Shown piece by piece: positions 8,379-16,878 of a DNA stretch of 64,000 bases. The first letter of the stretch is position 1. Every line of letters begins with the position of its first letter. This stretch comes from Streptomyces sp. PR69 (GTDB lineage Bacteria; Actinomycetota; Actinomycetes; Streptomycetales; Streptomycetaceae). Position numbers and translations under genes: made by a program. The DNA is taken from contig NZ_JAOWCB010000006.1 in NCBI RefSeq assembly GCF_026420845.1, forward strand, positions 62,001 through 126,000, written 5' to 3'. The notes under the pieces are model-generated. The model was not told the origin of the DNA and ran no database searches. It was given only the letters and a program-made list of their open reading frames with translations.

Positions 8379-8950
8379 CGCGCCCCAACTCGCGCGCGAC
8401 CGCCGAAGCGCCCCCCGGGAGGCCCCCGGCGCAAGCTGACGCGCCCCCGGCCGACCTGCGGCGGCTGCTCGCCTTCCGCGCTCACGGCGCGGCCCGTCTG
8501 CTGCTCGGCTGCCGGGCCCGCCTGGAGGACATCGAAGGCGCCGTCGCCGCGGGACAGACCGAGGTGGCCGTCCTCATGGCCTATGAGCTGGTGCAGTTCT
8601 CCCTGTCCGTACGCGGGCTGCGCAGCGAGGGCGAACTGAGCTACGGGCGCGACGAGGTGGGGTTTGACCCGTTCGCGGGGGTCCCGGCCGAGGAGGTCGC
8701 GGCCGGGCTGATCCTCGCCGCGGAGGGCCGGGATGCCGTGGGTGAGCGCGGCGAGGAGTGGCTGGACAGGCTCCGCGGTCATCTGCGGGACACCGAGGCG
8801 CTTCTGGGTTACGCCGAGCCGCTGCCCGATGTGCGGTCCGGGAGCGGCCTGATGAAGGGCTTCAAGCTGGCCCGCACCTGGCAGCCGCTGCTGCAGCGTG
8901 TCGGCCTGCCCGACCTGCTGCCGGACGCCTGGACGCGCCGTGCCGACTGA
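8375..8950 (+). CDS. Helical protein of unknown function, partner of the nucleotidyltransferase
   Basis: TTG 8375 overlaps the preceding stop, with GGAGG at 8363-8367 seven bases away. The 191-residue product is predicted almost all-helical (LRRLLAFRAHGAARLLLGCRA, cut here at 20; then VLMAYELVQFSLSVRGL). Position and fold type recall HEPN-like or substrate-binding proteins that accompany minimal nucleotidyltransferases, but the RxxxxH motif of HEPN is not evident and no family is claimed. Overlap with both neighbours indicates one operon. Confidence 0.6.
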   Translation: MTRPNSRATAEAPPGRPPAQADAPPADLRRLLAFRAHGAARLLLGCRARLEDIEGAVAAGQTEVAVLMAYELVQFSLSVRGLRSEGELSYGRDEVGFDPFAGVPAEEVAAGLILAAEGRDAVGERGEEWLDRLRGHLRDTEALLGYAEPLPDVRSGSGLMKGFKLARTWQPLLQRVGLPDLLPDAWTRRAD

Positions 8951-10043
8951 GCCGGGACCGCAGCGCGCCCGCGGCGACCGGACGCCGGCGCTGGCCGTTC
9001 ACTCCGTCAGCAAGCGGTACGGCGGCACGGTGGCTCTCAGGGATGTCTCTCTCGACATCGCCGAGGGCGAGATCACGGGCCTGCTCGGACACAACGGCGC
9101 GGGCAAGACGACCCTGATGTCCCTGGTGGCGGGACTTCTGCGGCCGGACGCGGGGGAGATCGAGGTACGGGGCTTGTCATCCGTCCGCGACCCGCACCGG
9201 GCGCGCCGCGAACTCGGCCTGGCCCCTCAGGAAGTGGGCGTCTATCCGCCGCTGACCGTGCGGCAGAACCTGCGGTTCTTCGCGGAGCTGGCCGGCCTGC
9301 GCGGCCGGGAGGTCCGGCTGCGGACCCAGGAGGTCGCCGAACCGCTCGGGCTGACCGCACTCCTCGACCGCAGGGTCTCCCGGCTCTCCGGAGGCGAACA
9401 GCGGCGCGTGCACACCGCGATGGCCCTGCTGCACCGGCCGAAGCTGCTCCTGCTCGACGAACCCACCGCGGGCGTGGACGTGGAGACCCGGTCCCGGCTC
9501 ATCGCGTTCGTCCGGGAGCTCGCCGCCGCCGGCACGGCCGTCTGCTACTCCACGCACTACCTCGCCGAGGTCGAGGCGCTCGACGCGAGTGTGGCCGTAC
9601 TGGACCACGGCCGCATGATCGCGCGCGGCACGCTTCGGGAGCTGGTGCGCAGCCACGGCGACAGCGCCGTGGAGCTGGTCTTCTCCGGCAGTCCGCCCTC
9701 GCTGCGGCTGCCCTGGCCGGTGACCCGCGAGGCGGGCGTGCTGCGCGTCCGGGTCGAGCAGCCGCACCTGGCGGCCCCCGAAGTGCTCGCGGCCCTGGGC
9801 GACTCGGCCCGGAGCCTGGTCAACCTGCGGGTGGTACAGCCCAGTCTGGAGACCGTCTTCCTGCGCCTGACCGGGCGTCGGTACGGGGACGGGCCGGACC
9901 CCGCCGGCGCCGCGGCGGCGGACGCCGCGGCCCCGGCGCCGGTCGCGCGGGGTGCGGGAACCTCCGGGGAGGGACGGAACGGAGCGCCGGGCGACGGACC
10001 GCCGCCCGGCGAACAGGCCATCGAGGCGGGACGCCATGGGTGA
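8940..10043 (+). CDS. ABC transporter ATP-binding protein, DrrA-type
   Basis: The 367-residue protein has Walker A GLLGHNGAGKTTLMS, Q-loop region LAPQEVGVYPPLTV, signature RLSGGEQRRVHTAM, Walker B LLLLDEPTAGVD and switch region CYSTHYLAEVEAL. A C-terminal extension of about 120 residues ending in an Ala/Pro/Gly-rich tail is typical of drug-export ATPases of the DrrA group. GTG 8940 overlaps the previous gene, and the 3' end overlaps the permease by eight bases. With that permease it should export the cluster product or an intermediate. Confidence 0.93.
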   Translation: MPTEPGPQRARGDRTPALAVHSVSKRYGGTVALRDVSLDIAEGEITGLLGHNGAGKTTLMSLVAGLLRPDAGEIEVRGLSSVRDPHRARRELGLAPQEVGVYPPLTVRQNLRFFAELAGLRGREVRLRTQEVAEPLGLTALLDRRVSRLSGGEQRRVHTAMALLHRPKLLLLDEPTAGVDVETRSRLIAFVRELAAAGTAVCYSTHYLAEVEALDASVAVLDHGRMIARGTLRELVRSHGDSAVELVFSGSPPSLRLPWPVTREAGVLRVRVEQPHLAAPEVLAALGDSARSLVNLRVVQPSLETVFLRLTGRRYGDGPDPAGAAAADAAAPAPVARGAGTSGEGRNGAPGDGPPPGEQAIEAGRHG

Positions 10044-10818
10044 CGGTTCACTGGGCCGGATCGCCGCGCTGATCCGGCAGGACGCCAGACTCCTGGTCCG
10101 CGATCCCGCTCCGCTGATCGTCCGTACGGTCATGCCGCTGCTCATCATGGGCTTTATGCAGCCGCTGTTCCGCGCGGCGCTGCGGGCCGACGACGTGCAC
10201 AACGCCACCGGAGCCGAACAGGGCGTGCCCGGCATGGCGGTGATGTTCCTGTTCTTCCTCGTGACCACCGTGGGCTTCGCGATGTTCCGTGAGCACGGCT
10301 GGAACACCTGGGACCGGCTGCGAGCCGGACCCGCGCGGCCGTTTGAGCTGGTGGCCGGCCGGCTGGCGGTGCCGCTGGCGGTCGCGGTGGTCCAGCTCGC
10401 CGTGGTCTTCGCCGCGGGCGGGCTGCTGTTCGGGCTGCGGGTGCGCGGCTCGTACCTGGCGCTGGCCGTGGTGGGCGTGCCACTCGCGCTGTGCGTGGTG
10501 ATGGTCGGCATGGCGCTGGTGGCGCTGTGCCGCACCATCTCCCAGCTCAGTGTCTTCGCCAACCTCCTCGCCCTGCTCTTCGCCGGGCTCGGCGGCGCGC
10601 TGACCCCGCAGTCCGCGCTGCCGGACTGGGCCCGCCCGCTCGCTCCCGGGGTGCCCAGCTACTGGGCGATGCGCGGGTTCTCCACCGTCATCCTCGACGG
10701 CGGCGGCGTGGGCGCGGTCCTGCTTCCGGCCGGCATGCTGTGCGCGTTCGCGGCGGGTCTCACCGCCGTGACCCTGGTCTTCTTCCGAACCGACCACCGC
10801 AAGCTCTCCTGGTCCTGA
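10036..10818 (+). CDS. ABC-2 type transporter permease
   Basis: The 260-residue protein has about six hydrophobic segments, including MAVMFLFFLVTTVGFAMF and LAVPLAVAVVQLAVVFAAGG, in the ABC-2 layout of drug and polysaccharide exporters, followed by the family's C-terminal PGVPSYWAMRGFSTVI. It overlaps the ATPase gene, so the pair forms the exporter. The next gene follows after 78 bases and may be on the same transcript. Confidence 0.9.
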   Translation: MGDGSLGRIAALIRQDARLLVRDPAPLIVRTVMPLLIMGFMQPLFRAALRADDVHNATGAEQGVPGMAVMFLFFLVTTVGFAMFREHGWNTWDRLRAGPARPFELVAGRLAVPLAVAVVQLAVVFAAGGLLFGLRVRGSYLALAVVGVPLALCVVMVGMALVALCRTISQLSVFANLLALLFAGLGGALTPQSALPDWARPLAPGVPSYWAMRGFSTVILDGGGVGAVLLPAGMLCAFAAGLTAVTLVFFRTDHRKLSWS

Positions 10819-10896
10819 AGCGCGCCATCGGCCCCGCGTCATGCCCGCGACATCGGCCCCGCGACATCGACAGTGCGCCATCAGAGAGGAACAGCC

Positions 10897-11550
10897 ATGC
10901 CCGCCGCCGTGGTCTTCGACTGCTTCGACACACTCGTCATGTCCCGGCCGCTGCCGGGCCCCGAGGAGTTCACCGCCTGCCTCGCCGATGTGCTCGCCCT
11001 GGACTCGCGGTCCGCGGGCGAGGTCGTGCACACGGTGTTCACCGCCGTGTTCGCGGCGATGTCGGATCGGTCCGCGCTCCAGCCGTCCACCATGAGCCTG
11101 CTGGACGCGACCCTGCGGGAGCGGGGCAAGCCGCGGAAGAAGGCTGACCTGGACAAGGCGTTGTGGCACGCCCTCGGCTGCGCGGACCCCGGCCAGTACG
11201 CGCTGTGCGAACCGGCGGCGGACGCGATGCGCCGGACCGCCGCCGCCGGCCACACCGTCCGGCTGCTGTCCAACTGCTATCTGCCGGGCAACCTGATGCG
11301 CAGGCTGCTCCACCAGTTGAAAGTTCCCGACGTGTACGACCGGACGCTGTTCACCGCGGACGGAGGGCCGAAGAAACCCGATCCCCGCGCGTTCCGGCTG
11401 ATCGGGGAAGGCGACTTCGAGCGGCGCGTGATGGTCGGCGACTCCGAGGAGATCGACATCGCGCCGGCCGCCGCCCTCGGCTGGAACACCGTGCGCGTCG
11501 ATCCCGGCGCTCCCGATCTGACGGAACTCCTCTCCCTGCTGGAACTGTGA
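10897..11550 (+). CDS. HAD-superfamily hydrolase, probable phosphatase
   Basis: The 217-residue protein has HAD motif I as VVFDCFDTLVM, motif II serine in RLLSNCY, motif III lysine in GPKKPDPRAF and motif IV acid in MVGDSEEIDIAPA. The motif I form FDxFDTL is common in HAD proteins with a nucleophilic first Asp. AGAGAGGAAC lies ahead of ATG 10897. It is one of three phosphatase-type enzymes in the cluster and probably removes a phosphate from a sugar or cyclitol phosphate. The next gene starts after 196 bases that probably hold a new promoter. Confidence 0.85.
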   Translation: MPAAVVFDCFDTLVMSRPLPGPEEFTACLADVLALDSRSAGEVVHTVFTAVFAAMSDRSALQPSTMSLLDATLRERGKPRKKADLDKALWHALGCADPGQYALCEPAADAMRRTAAAGHTVRLLSNCYLPGNLMRRLLHQLKVPDVYDRTLFTADGGPKKPDPRAFRLIGEGDFERRVMVGDSEEIDIAPAAALGWNTVRVDPGAPDLTELLSLLEL

Positions 11551-11746
11551 CGGCCCCCCGGTTCCTCCCCGGCCGGTCACCCCGTGGCGATCTCGTGTTC
11601 CGCACAAAGAAACACTCGCTGATTTCAACCGCCCGATCTGCCTACGGTCTTTCCGGTACCGCCCGCTGATCCCGTACGGGTCTCTGTTTCCGTTGTTCTC
11701 ACGTCGCGTCCGCAAAAGACCCGCCCCGTGCGGAAGGAGTCGATAC

Positions 11747-12922
11747 GTGCAGTCCCCCTCGCCACCGGCCGACGGAGCCGGGCGGCCCAGCGGCGCCGCG
11801 GCCCCGCACCGGGCCCTGCTGGACGCCGGCTGGAGCACGGCTTGGCGGCCCGCCCCCGCCCGCGAGGGCGCCGCGGGCGCCGAGCGCATCCGCTCCCTCG
11901 CCGCCAGCGGTTACGCGGCGCTGCCGGTCCCAAAGGAGTTAGGCGGCGCGGGCGCGAGTCTGGTCGAAGTGGCCTCCGCCCAGCGTGCGCTGGGCATGGC
12001 CGACCCCTCTGCCGCCATCGCCCTGAACATGCACGCCTTCACGGTGGGGCTGATGGCCGACTACTGGAGACGGCACCGGGACACGAGCTGGATGCTGCTG
12101 GAGGGGATCGCCCAGTCCGGCGCCCTGGTGGCGTCCGCGTTCGCCGAGCCGGGCGGCAGCCCCAACTTCATGAGCAGCCGCTCCGAGGCCGTCCAGACCG
12201 CCAAGGGCTACCGGGTGACGGGCGTGAAGTTCCCCTGCTCGCTCGCCACCGCGGCCACCCTGGTGTGCCTGACGGCCCGCGTCAGCGGGACCGGCGAGAC
12301 GATCCTCGCCCTGTGCCCCCGTTCGTCCCCCGGCCTCACCGTCGAGGGGGAATGGCCGTCGCTCGGCATGGCCGATTCCGACACGGCCCGGCTGGTCATG
12401 CGCGATGTGGAGCTGGACGACCGGCTCGTCTTCCACCGCGGCCCCGCCGATGTCATCGACGACAACGTCATCTCCGGCATGGCGTGGTTCGCGGTGCTGC
12501 TGACCGCCACATACCACGGCGTACTCAGCGGGCTGCTGGACGCGGCCTGCCGCCAGGTGACCGAGGCGGGCACGTTCGGGCCGAGGACCGCCCTGCTCGG
12601 CCGTGCCGTCCGGGAGCTGCTGACGCTCGGGGGCGCTTGTCGCCAGCTCGGCGCGGACGTCGAGTCGGGTGCGATCGGCGGGCAGATGGCGCTGGCCGCG
12701 GCGGTGGGGCTGCGCGCCTCGCTGAGCGACACCCGCGACCGGGTGCTGGCCGCCGTCACCCCGGTCATCGGCAGCCGCCTCTACGGGCGCGGGCAGCGGG
12801 CCGCCGGCCTCCTGGTCGACTCGCTCGCCGTCCACCACCACCCGCCGTCGCTGCTGACCTGCGACGAGGCAGTGGGCGCCTTCTGCACGGGGCGTGAGAT
12901 CAGCTTCGACCCGGCCGGCTGA
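11747..12922 (+). CDS. Acyl-CoA dehydrogenase-like flavoprotein with a TTA codon
   Basis: The 391-residue protein follows the acyl-CoA dehydrogenase fold: N-terminal helices (LAASGYAALPVPKELGGAG), a mid beta domain (VASAFAEPGGSPNF, then GYRVTGVKFPCSLATAA) and a helical C-terminal domain. It is closest in style to members that act as desaturases or as flavin monooxygenases; no clear catalytic glutamate was identified. GTG 11747 has GGAAGGAG upstream. Codon 11939-11941 is TTA, so expression of this gene probably also needs bldA. It leads a tightly packed operon running to about 20.7 kb. Confidence 0.8.
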   Translation: MQSPSPPADGAGRPSGAAAPHRALLDAGWSTAWRPAPAREGAAGAERIRSLAASGYAALPVPKELGGAGASLVEVASAQRALGMADPSAAIALNMHAFTVGLMADYWRRHRDTSWMLLEGIAQSGALVASAFAEPGGSPNFMSSRSEAVQTAKGYRVTGVKFPCSLATAATLVCLTARVSGTGETILALCPRSSPGLTVEGEWPSLGMADSDTARLVMRDVELDDRLVFHRGPADVIDDNVISGMAWFAVLLTATYHGVLSGLLDAACRQVTEAGTFGPRTALLGRAVRELLTLGGACRQLGADVESGAIGGQMALAAAVGLRASLSDTRDRVLAAVTPVIGSRLYGRGQRAAGLLVDSLAVHHHPPSLLTCDEAVGAFCTGREISFDPAG

Positions 12923-12965
12923 GTCGTCCGGGCCCACCCTGCGCGCTTTAAGGAGACACACAGCC

Positions 12966-13412
12966 ATGCCCCATGTCGAGGTCAATCTGCCGATCAAGGC
13001 TCCGGCGGCTGACGCCTGGCAGGCCGTCATCCGGCTGGAGGACTACGCCGCGTACATGGAGAACGTCGAGTCGGTGTCCGTGCTCGGGGAGACGGAGTCC
13101 GGCGCGCGTACCAGCGAGTGGTCGGTGCTGCTCAAGGGCTCCGTGCTGGAGTGGGTGGAGGTGGACGAACTCGACGAGGAGAACCGCGTCATGTCGTTCC
13201 ACCAGGTCTCCGGCGACCTCGACGAGTTCAACGGGTACTGGCGGGTCGAGGACGGCGGAGACGGGACCTCGGTGGTCACCTTTTCGGTCGACTTCGAGAT
13301 CGGCATCCCGCTGCTGGCCGACATGCTCAACCCTGTCGCCACCAGGGCTCTGCGCGAGAACTCCGAGCATATGCTCCGCGCCATCGAGCGGCGGATCACG
13401 GCGGCCCTGTGA
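12966..13412 (+). CDS. SRPBCC-fold (polyketide cyclase/dehydrase-like) protein
   Basis: The 148-residue protein begins MPHVEVNLPIKAPAADAW, shows the helix-grip pattern of alternating strands (RTSEWSVLLKGSVLEWVEVD) and ends with a long C-terminal helix containing ENSEHMLRAIERRI. Such proteins bind hydrophobic ligands or act as cyclases/dehydratases. AAGGAG precedes ATG 12966. It overlaps the next gene in a GTGA junction. Its substrate is unknown; there is no polyketide synthase nearby. Confidence 0.8.
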   Translation: MPHVEVNLPIKAPAADAWQAVIRLEDYAAYMENVESVSVLGETESGARTSEWSVLLKGSVLEWVEVDELDEENRVMSFHQVSGDLDEFNGYWRVEDGGDGTSVVTFSVDFEIGIPLLADMLNPVATRALRENSEHMLRAIERRITAAL

Positions 13413-14446
13413 CGGCGCCCGCCCGCCTCGCGACAGCGCCGGCCCGCGTCCTGGTGACCGGCGCCACCGGCGCCGTGGGCAGCGCCGTCCGCCGCGCGCT
13501 GCACGCGGCGGGCCACCGGGTGTACGGCGTGAGCCGCCGCGGCGGAGCGGGGCCGCGGGAGTACGCCTGGCGGGCGGGGCAGGAGGAAGCACCGCCCGAG
13601 CTGCGCGGCCCGTGGAGCGCGGTGGTCCACTGTGCCGCCGACACCCGCTGGAACCTGCCGGCCGAGCAGGCAGAGGAGGCGAACGTCGCCCCGCTGCGCG
13701 CCGTGCTGTCCCTCATCGGCCCCCAGACCCACCTGATCCACCTGTCCTCCTCCTATGTCACGGGCCTGGCGGGCGACATCACCTCGCGCTCCCAGGACGC
13801 CTACCGCAACTCCTACGAGTGGTCCAAAGCCGCGGCCGAACGCCTGGTGCATGCCGAGCGGGACAGTGCCGACATCGTGCGCTTCCCCATCGTGATGGGG
13901 GCCAGGGCCGACGGCGCGCTGGACCGCTACAGCGGCTTCTTCTGGCTGCCCTCCTCGCTGTGCAGCGGCGCCGTGCCCGCCCTGGTGGTGGAGAAGGAGG
14001 CGCTGCTGGACATCATCAGCACCGACGACGTGGCCGACCACATAGCACAGCTGATTGCCCTCGGCCCACCGGCAGGCCGAAGGCTGTCGGTCCTGGGACG
14101 CGGCGACCGGGCCCAGCGGGTGGACGAGGCGTTCGACACCGTCCTGGACGCCCTCAACTCCTGGCGCGCCGAGCACGGCGTTCCCCTGCTGGACCGCCTG
14201 CCTTATGTGACGCCCGAGCAGTGGAACCGCTTCTATCTGCCGTTCGCCGAGGAGTACCTGGACCGGGCGCAGCTGCTGCGGGTCACCGCCTTCCGCGCGT
14301 ACCAGGGCTATCTGTCGATCACGGAGCCGTTCGACGTCACCGGCCGGGTGGCGGACACCGCAGAGGTGCTGTTCCGCTCGATCCGGCGCTGGGCCGAGAC
14401 CCACGAGACCTCCGCCCGCCGGGTTCCCCGGCCGTGGCGGGCCTGA
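13409..14446 (+). CDS. NAD(P)-dependent epimerase/dehydratase-type extended SDR
   Basis: The 345-residue protein has the Rossmann glycine motif VLVTGATGAVGSAVRRAL, then VVHCAAD, LIHLSSSYVTG and the active-site Y136 and K140 in SYEWSKAAAE. The layout fits extended short-chain dehydrogenases, with a C-terminal half resembling fatty-acyl-reductase or male-sterility-type members more than sugar epimerases. Translation is coupled to the SRPBCC gene. The likely role is a redox step on a pathway carbonyl or alcohol. Confidence 0.8.
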   Translation: MTAPARLATAPARVLVTGATGAVGSAVRRALHAAGHRVYGVSRRGGAGPREYAWRAGQEEAPPELRGPWSAVVHCAADTRWNLPAEQAEEANVAPLRAVLSLIGPQTHLIHLSSSYVTGLAGDITSRSQDAYRNSYEWSKAAAERLVHAERDSADIVRFPIVMGARADGALDRYSGFFWLPSSLCSGAVPALVVEKEALLDIISTDDVADHIAQLIALGPPAGRRLSVLGRGDRAQRVDEAFDTVLDALNSWRAEHGVPLLDRLPYVTPEQWNRFYLPFAEEYLDRAQLLRVTAFRAYQGYLSITEPFDVTGRVADTAEVLFRSIRRWAETHETSARRVPRPWRA

Positions 14447-14587
14447 CGTGCCGCGTATGCCGCGGGCGCCGCGCCGCCCCGCTAGCCGTCGGCTCCCGTT
14501 CTTCCTCGCCCGCCCCGGACCGGTCCGAAAGCGGGGGCGAGGCAGCCCAGTTGGAGTTGGAGTTCGCGTGGAAAGGAACAACCTGTC

Positions 14588-15655
14588 ATGAAACCCATAC
14601 GTGTCGCGCTCGCCGGCGTCGGCAACTGCGCCTGGAGCTTCGCCCAGTTCGTCGCACTGGCCCAGGCGGACCCCGACACCCGGCTGCCGGGCCTGATGTG
14701 CCACACCGTGGGCGGCTACCGGCTCGCGGACGTGCGGGTCGTCGCGGCGTTCGACGTGGACGCGGCGAAGGTCGGGCGTCCGCTGGCCGAAGCCTTCACC
14801 GCTCCCGCCATCTCCGCGACCGCCTTCCTTGAGCTGGGCGACGACCGGAACGCCCCGGTCCTCCCGGCGCCCGTCCTCGACGGCCTCGTGGGGCCGCTCG
14901 GCTCCGTCGTGACGACCGCCGCCGCCGTTCACGACGCCACCGAGGAGGACGTCGCCAAGGCCCTCGTCGAACACGACGTGGAAGTCCTGGTCATCGCGCT
15001 GCCCACGGGCGCCTCCCGGGCCATCCGCATGTTCGCGGACGCGGCCCTCGCCGCCGGGGCGGCCGTCGTGAACTGCACCCCCGAGGAGCTGGCCAGGGAC
15101 GAGGACGTCAGCCGCCGGTTCGCGGACGCGGGCGTCGCCCTCCTCGGCGACGACCTGCGCAGCCATCTCGGCGCCACCTGCCTGCACACCGCCCTCATCG
15201 AACTGCTCCTCAGCCGCGGACTGGAGCTGAACGGCACCTACCAGCTCAACGTCGGTGGCAACACGGACTTCTTGAACCTGGCGGATACCGGCCGCTCGGC
15301 CTCCAAGTTCACCTCAAAGGCCAACGCGCTGCGCGCGGCCGGCATGACCGACGTCGACGGTGTGGCCGGCCCCACCGGCTTCATCGGGCACCTCGGCGAC
15401 AGCAAGGTGTGCTTCGCCCATGTCAAGGCGAAGTCCGTGCTCGGCTCCGAGGTGCAGATCGACGTCAAACTCACCGTGGAGGACAGCCCGAACGCCGCCG
15501 GTGTCATCGCCAACGCCGTGCGCGCCGCGAAAGCGGCTGCCGACCGCGGCCTGTCCGGCACGGTGGACGCCCCGTCCCCCCTGCTCTTCAAGAGCCCGCC
15601 GCGCGGTCTGCCCGAATCCGAGGCGAGGGCGGCGTTCCTGGACTTCGCCTCCTGA
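14588..15655 (+). CDS. myo-Inositol-1-phosphate synthase family protein
   Basis: The 355-residue protein matches the short bacterial form of inositol-3-phosphate synthase: RVALAGVGNCAWSF at the N-terminus (NAD site), NCTPEELARD, GDDLRSHLGATCLH, the catalytic-core stretch YQLNVGGNTDFLNL, and lysine-rich KFTSKANALRAAGM and FIGHLGDSKVCFAHV. Family members convert glucose 6-phosphate to inositol phosphate with internal NAD redox; homologues in carbocyclic nucleoside clusters use fructose 6-phosphate to make five-membered cyclitols. GAAAGGAACA lies upstream. Its position inside the operon marks a cyclitol or carbocycle as the likely starting unit. Confidence 0.92.
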   Translation: MKPIRVALAGVGNCAWSFAQFVALAQADPDTRLPGLMCHTVGGYRLADVRVVAAFDVDAAKVGRPLAEAFTAPAISATAFLELGDDRNAPVLPAPVLDGLVGPLGSVVTTAAAVHDATEEDVAKALVEHDVEVLVIALPTGASRAIRMFADAALAAGAAVVNCTPEELARDEDVSRRFADAGVALLGDDLRSHLGATCLHTALIELLLSRGLELNGTYQLNVGGNTDFLNLADTGRSASKFTSKANALRAAGMTDVDGVAGPTGFIGHLGDSKVCFAHVKAKSVLGSEVQIDVKLTVEDSPNAAGVIANAVRAAKAAADRGLSGTVDAPSPLLFKSPPRGLPESEARAAFLDFAS

Positions 15656-15687
15656 CACCCGCCGGTCATCGAGAAGAGAGACGGTCA

Positions 15688-16878
15688 ATGCTGTCGATAC
15701 AACGGGATTCCCGATCGGTCGAGGACCTGCCCTACGAGCTCGTCGAGCGCAAGGGAGTGGGACATCCGGACACCATGTGCGACGCCATGGCGGAGCGCAT
15801 GTCCCGCTACTACTCCCTGCACTGCCTCAAGGAGTTCGGCGGGGTCGCCCACCACTGGTTCGACAAGGTGACGCTGTACGGCGGCGGGGCGGAAACCGAC
15901 TACGGGCGGGGCGAACTCACCTCTCCGTACCGGGTGAAGGTCTTCGGCAAGGCGGCCTTCCGGGTCGGCCCCGCCGAGATCCCGGTGCAGGACCTGATGT
16001 TCCGCGCCGCCGCCGATGTGCTGGCGGAAGTCACCACCGGTTTTGACGCCGCCCGCCACCTTGTCGTCGAACTGGGCGTGGTGGACCACCAGGGATCGGG
16101 CCGCGGCCTGTCCCGGTACCAGCCCGCGTCCCCGGCGGACCTGGTCCCGCTGCGGTCCGGCGGACTGGTCTCCAACGACACCAACCTGCTGCACGGCTAC
16201 GCCCCGCTGTCCCGCCTGGAGAACGTGGTGCTGGGGCTGGAGCACCTCATCAACGGTTCCGCTTTCAAGCAGAGGCACACGGACACCGGCTGGGACGTCA
16301 AAGTGTTCGGCAGCAGGCGGCGGGACGCGTTCAGCCTGGTCGTCAACATGCCCTTCCTCGCGTCCCGCATCGAGTCGATGGACCACTACCTGGCGCGCAA
16401 GGCCGTGACCCAGGAGGAGGTGGCGGAGTTCGTCCGCTCGCTGGGCATCCGGGACTTCCAGCTGCTGATGAACGCCACCGACCGCAACGGCCGCCCCTAT
16501 CTCACCGCGCTCGGCTCCGTGGCGGACACCGGTGACGTGGGCGTCGTCGGCCGGGGAAACCGGGTCAACGGACTCATCACCCCCATGCGCCCGATGAGCA
16601 TCGAGGCGCCCGCGGGCAAGAACCCGCTGGACCACACCGGCAAGATCTACAACGTGATGGCCATGCGGCTCGCCCGGCAGGTGCACGAGAAGTTCGGCGG
16701 ACCGGCGCAGGTGCATATCTTCACCTCCAAGGAGGCGCCGCTGGAGCGCCCGGACGAGGTCGTCGTGACGACGCCCGACGCGGCTGAGCCGGCCCTGACG
16801 TCGCTGGCGGAGACCGCGGTCGCAGGCTCGGGCGACCTGACGGTCGAGCTGATCGAGACGGGCATCACCCTGTGGTGA
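15688..16878 (+). CDS. S-adenosylmethionine synthetase, archaeal type
   Basis: The 396-residue protein carries the archaeal AdoMet synthase signature [21 protein letters not shown], quoted here only to its first 20 residues: [20 protein letters not shown]. Further blocks are [45 protein letters not shown] and [20 protein letters not shown]. These are unlike the bacterial MetK family, which lacks these blocks; length fits the archaeal family of about 400. Streptomyces have a housekeeping MetK, so this is a dedicated copy. It may boost SAM supply, resist product inhibition, or use a methionine or ATP analogue. It overlaps the NDK-like gene by four bases. Confidence 0.9.
   Translation: MLSIQRDSRSVEDLPYELVERKGVGHPDTMCDAMAERMSRYYSLHCLKEFGGVAHHWFDKVTLYGGGAETDYGRGELTSPYRVKVFGKAAFRVGPAEIPVQDLMFRAAADVLAEVTTGFDAARHLVVELGVVDHQGSGRGLSRYQPASPADLVPLRSGGLVSNDTNLLHGYAPLSRLENVVLGLEHLINGSAFKQRHTDTGWDVKVFGSRRRDAFSLVVNMPFLASRIESMDHYLARKAVTQEEVAEFVRSLGIRDFQLLMNATDRNGRPYLTALGSVADTGDVGVVGRGNRVNGLITPMRPMSIEAPAGKNPLDHTGKIYNVMAMRLARQVHEKFGGPAQVHIFTSKEAPLERPDEVVVTTPDAAEPALTSLAETAVAGSGDLTVELIETGITLW

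Noticed and set aside
14449-14591. 47-codon ORF whose stop overlaps the MIPS start
   Set aside because: Arg/Pro-rich product, no ribosome site and no coding bias; the overlap with ATG is probably chance.
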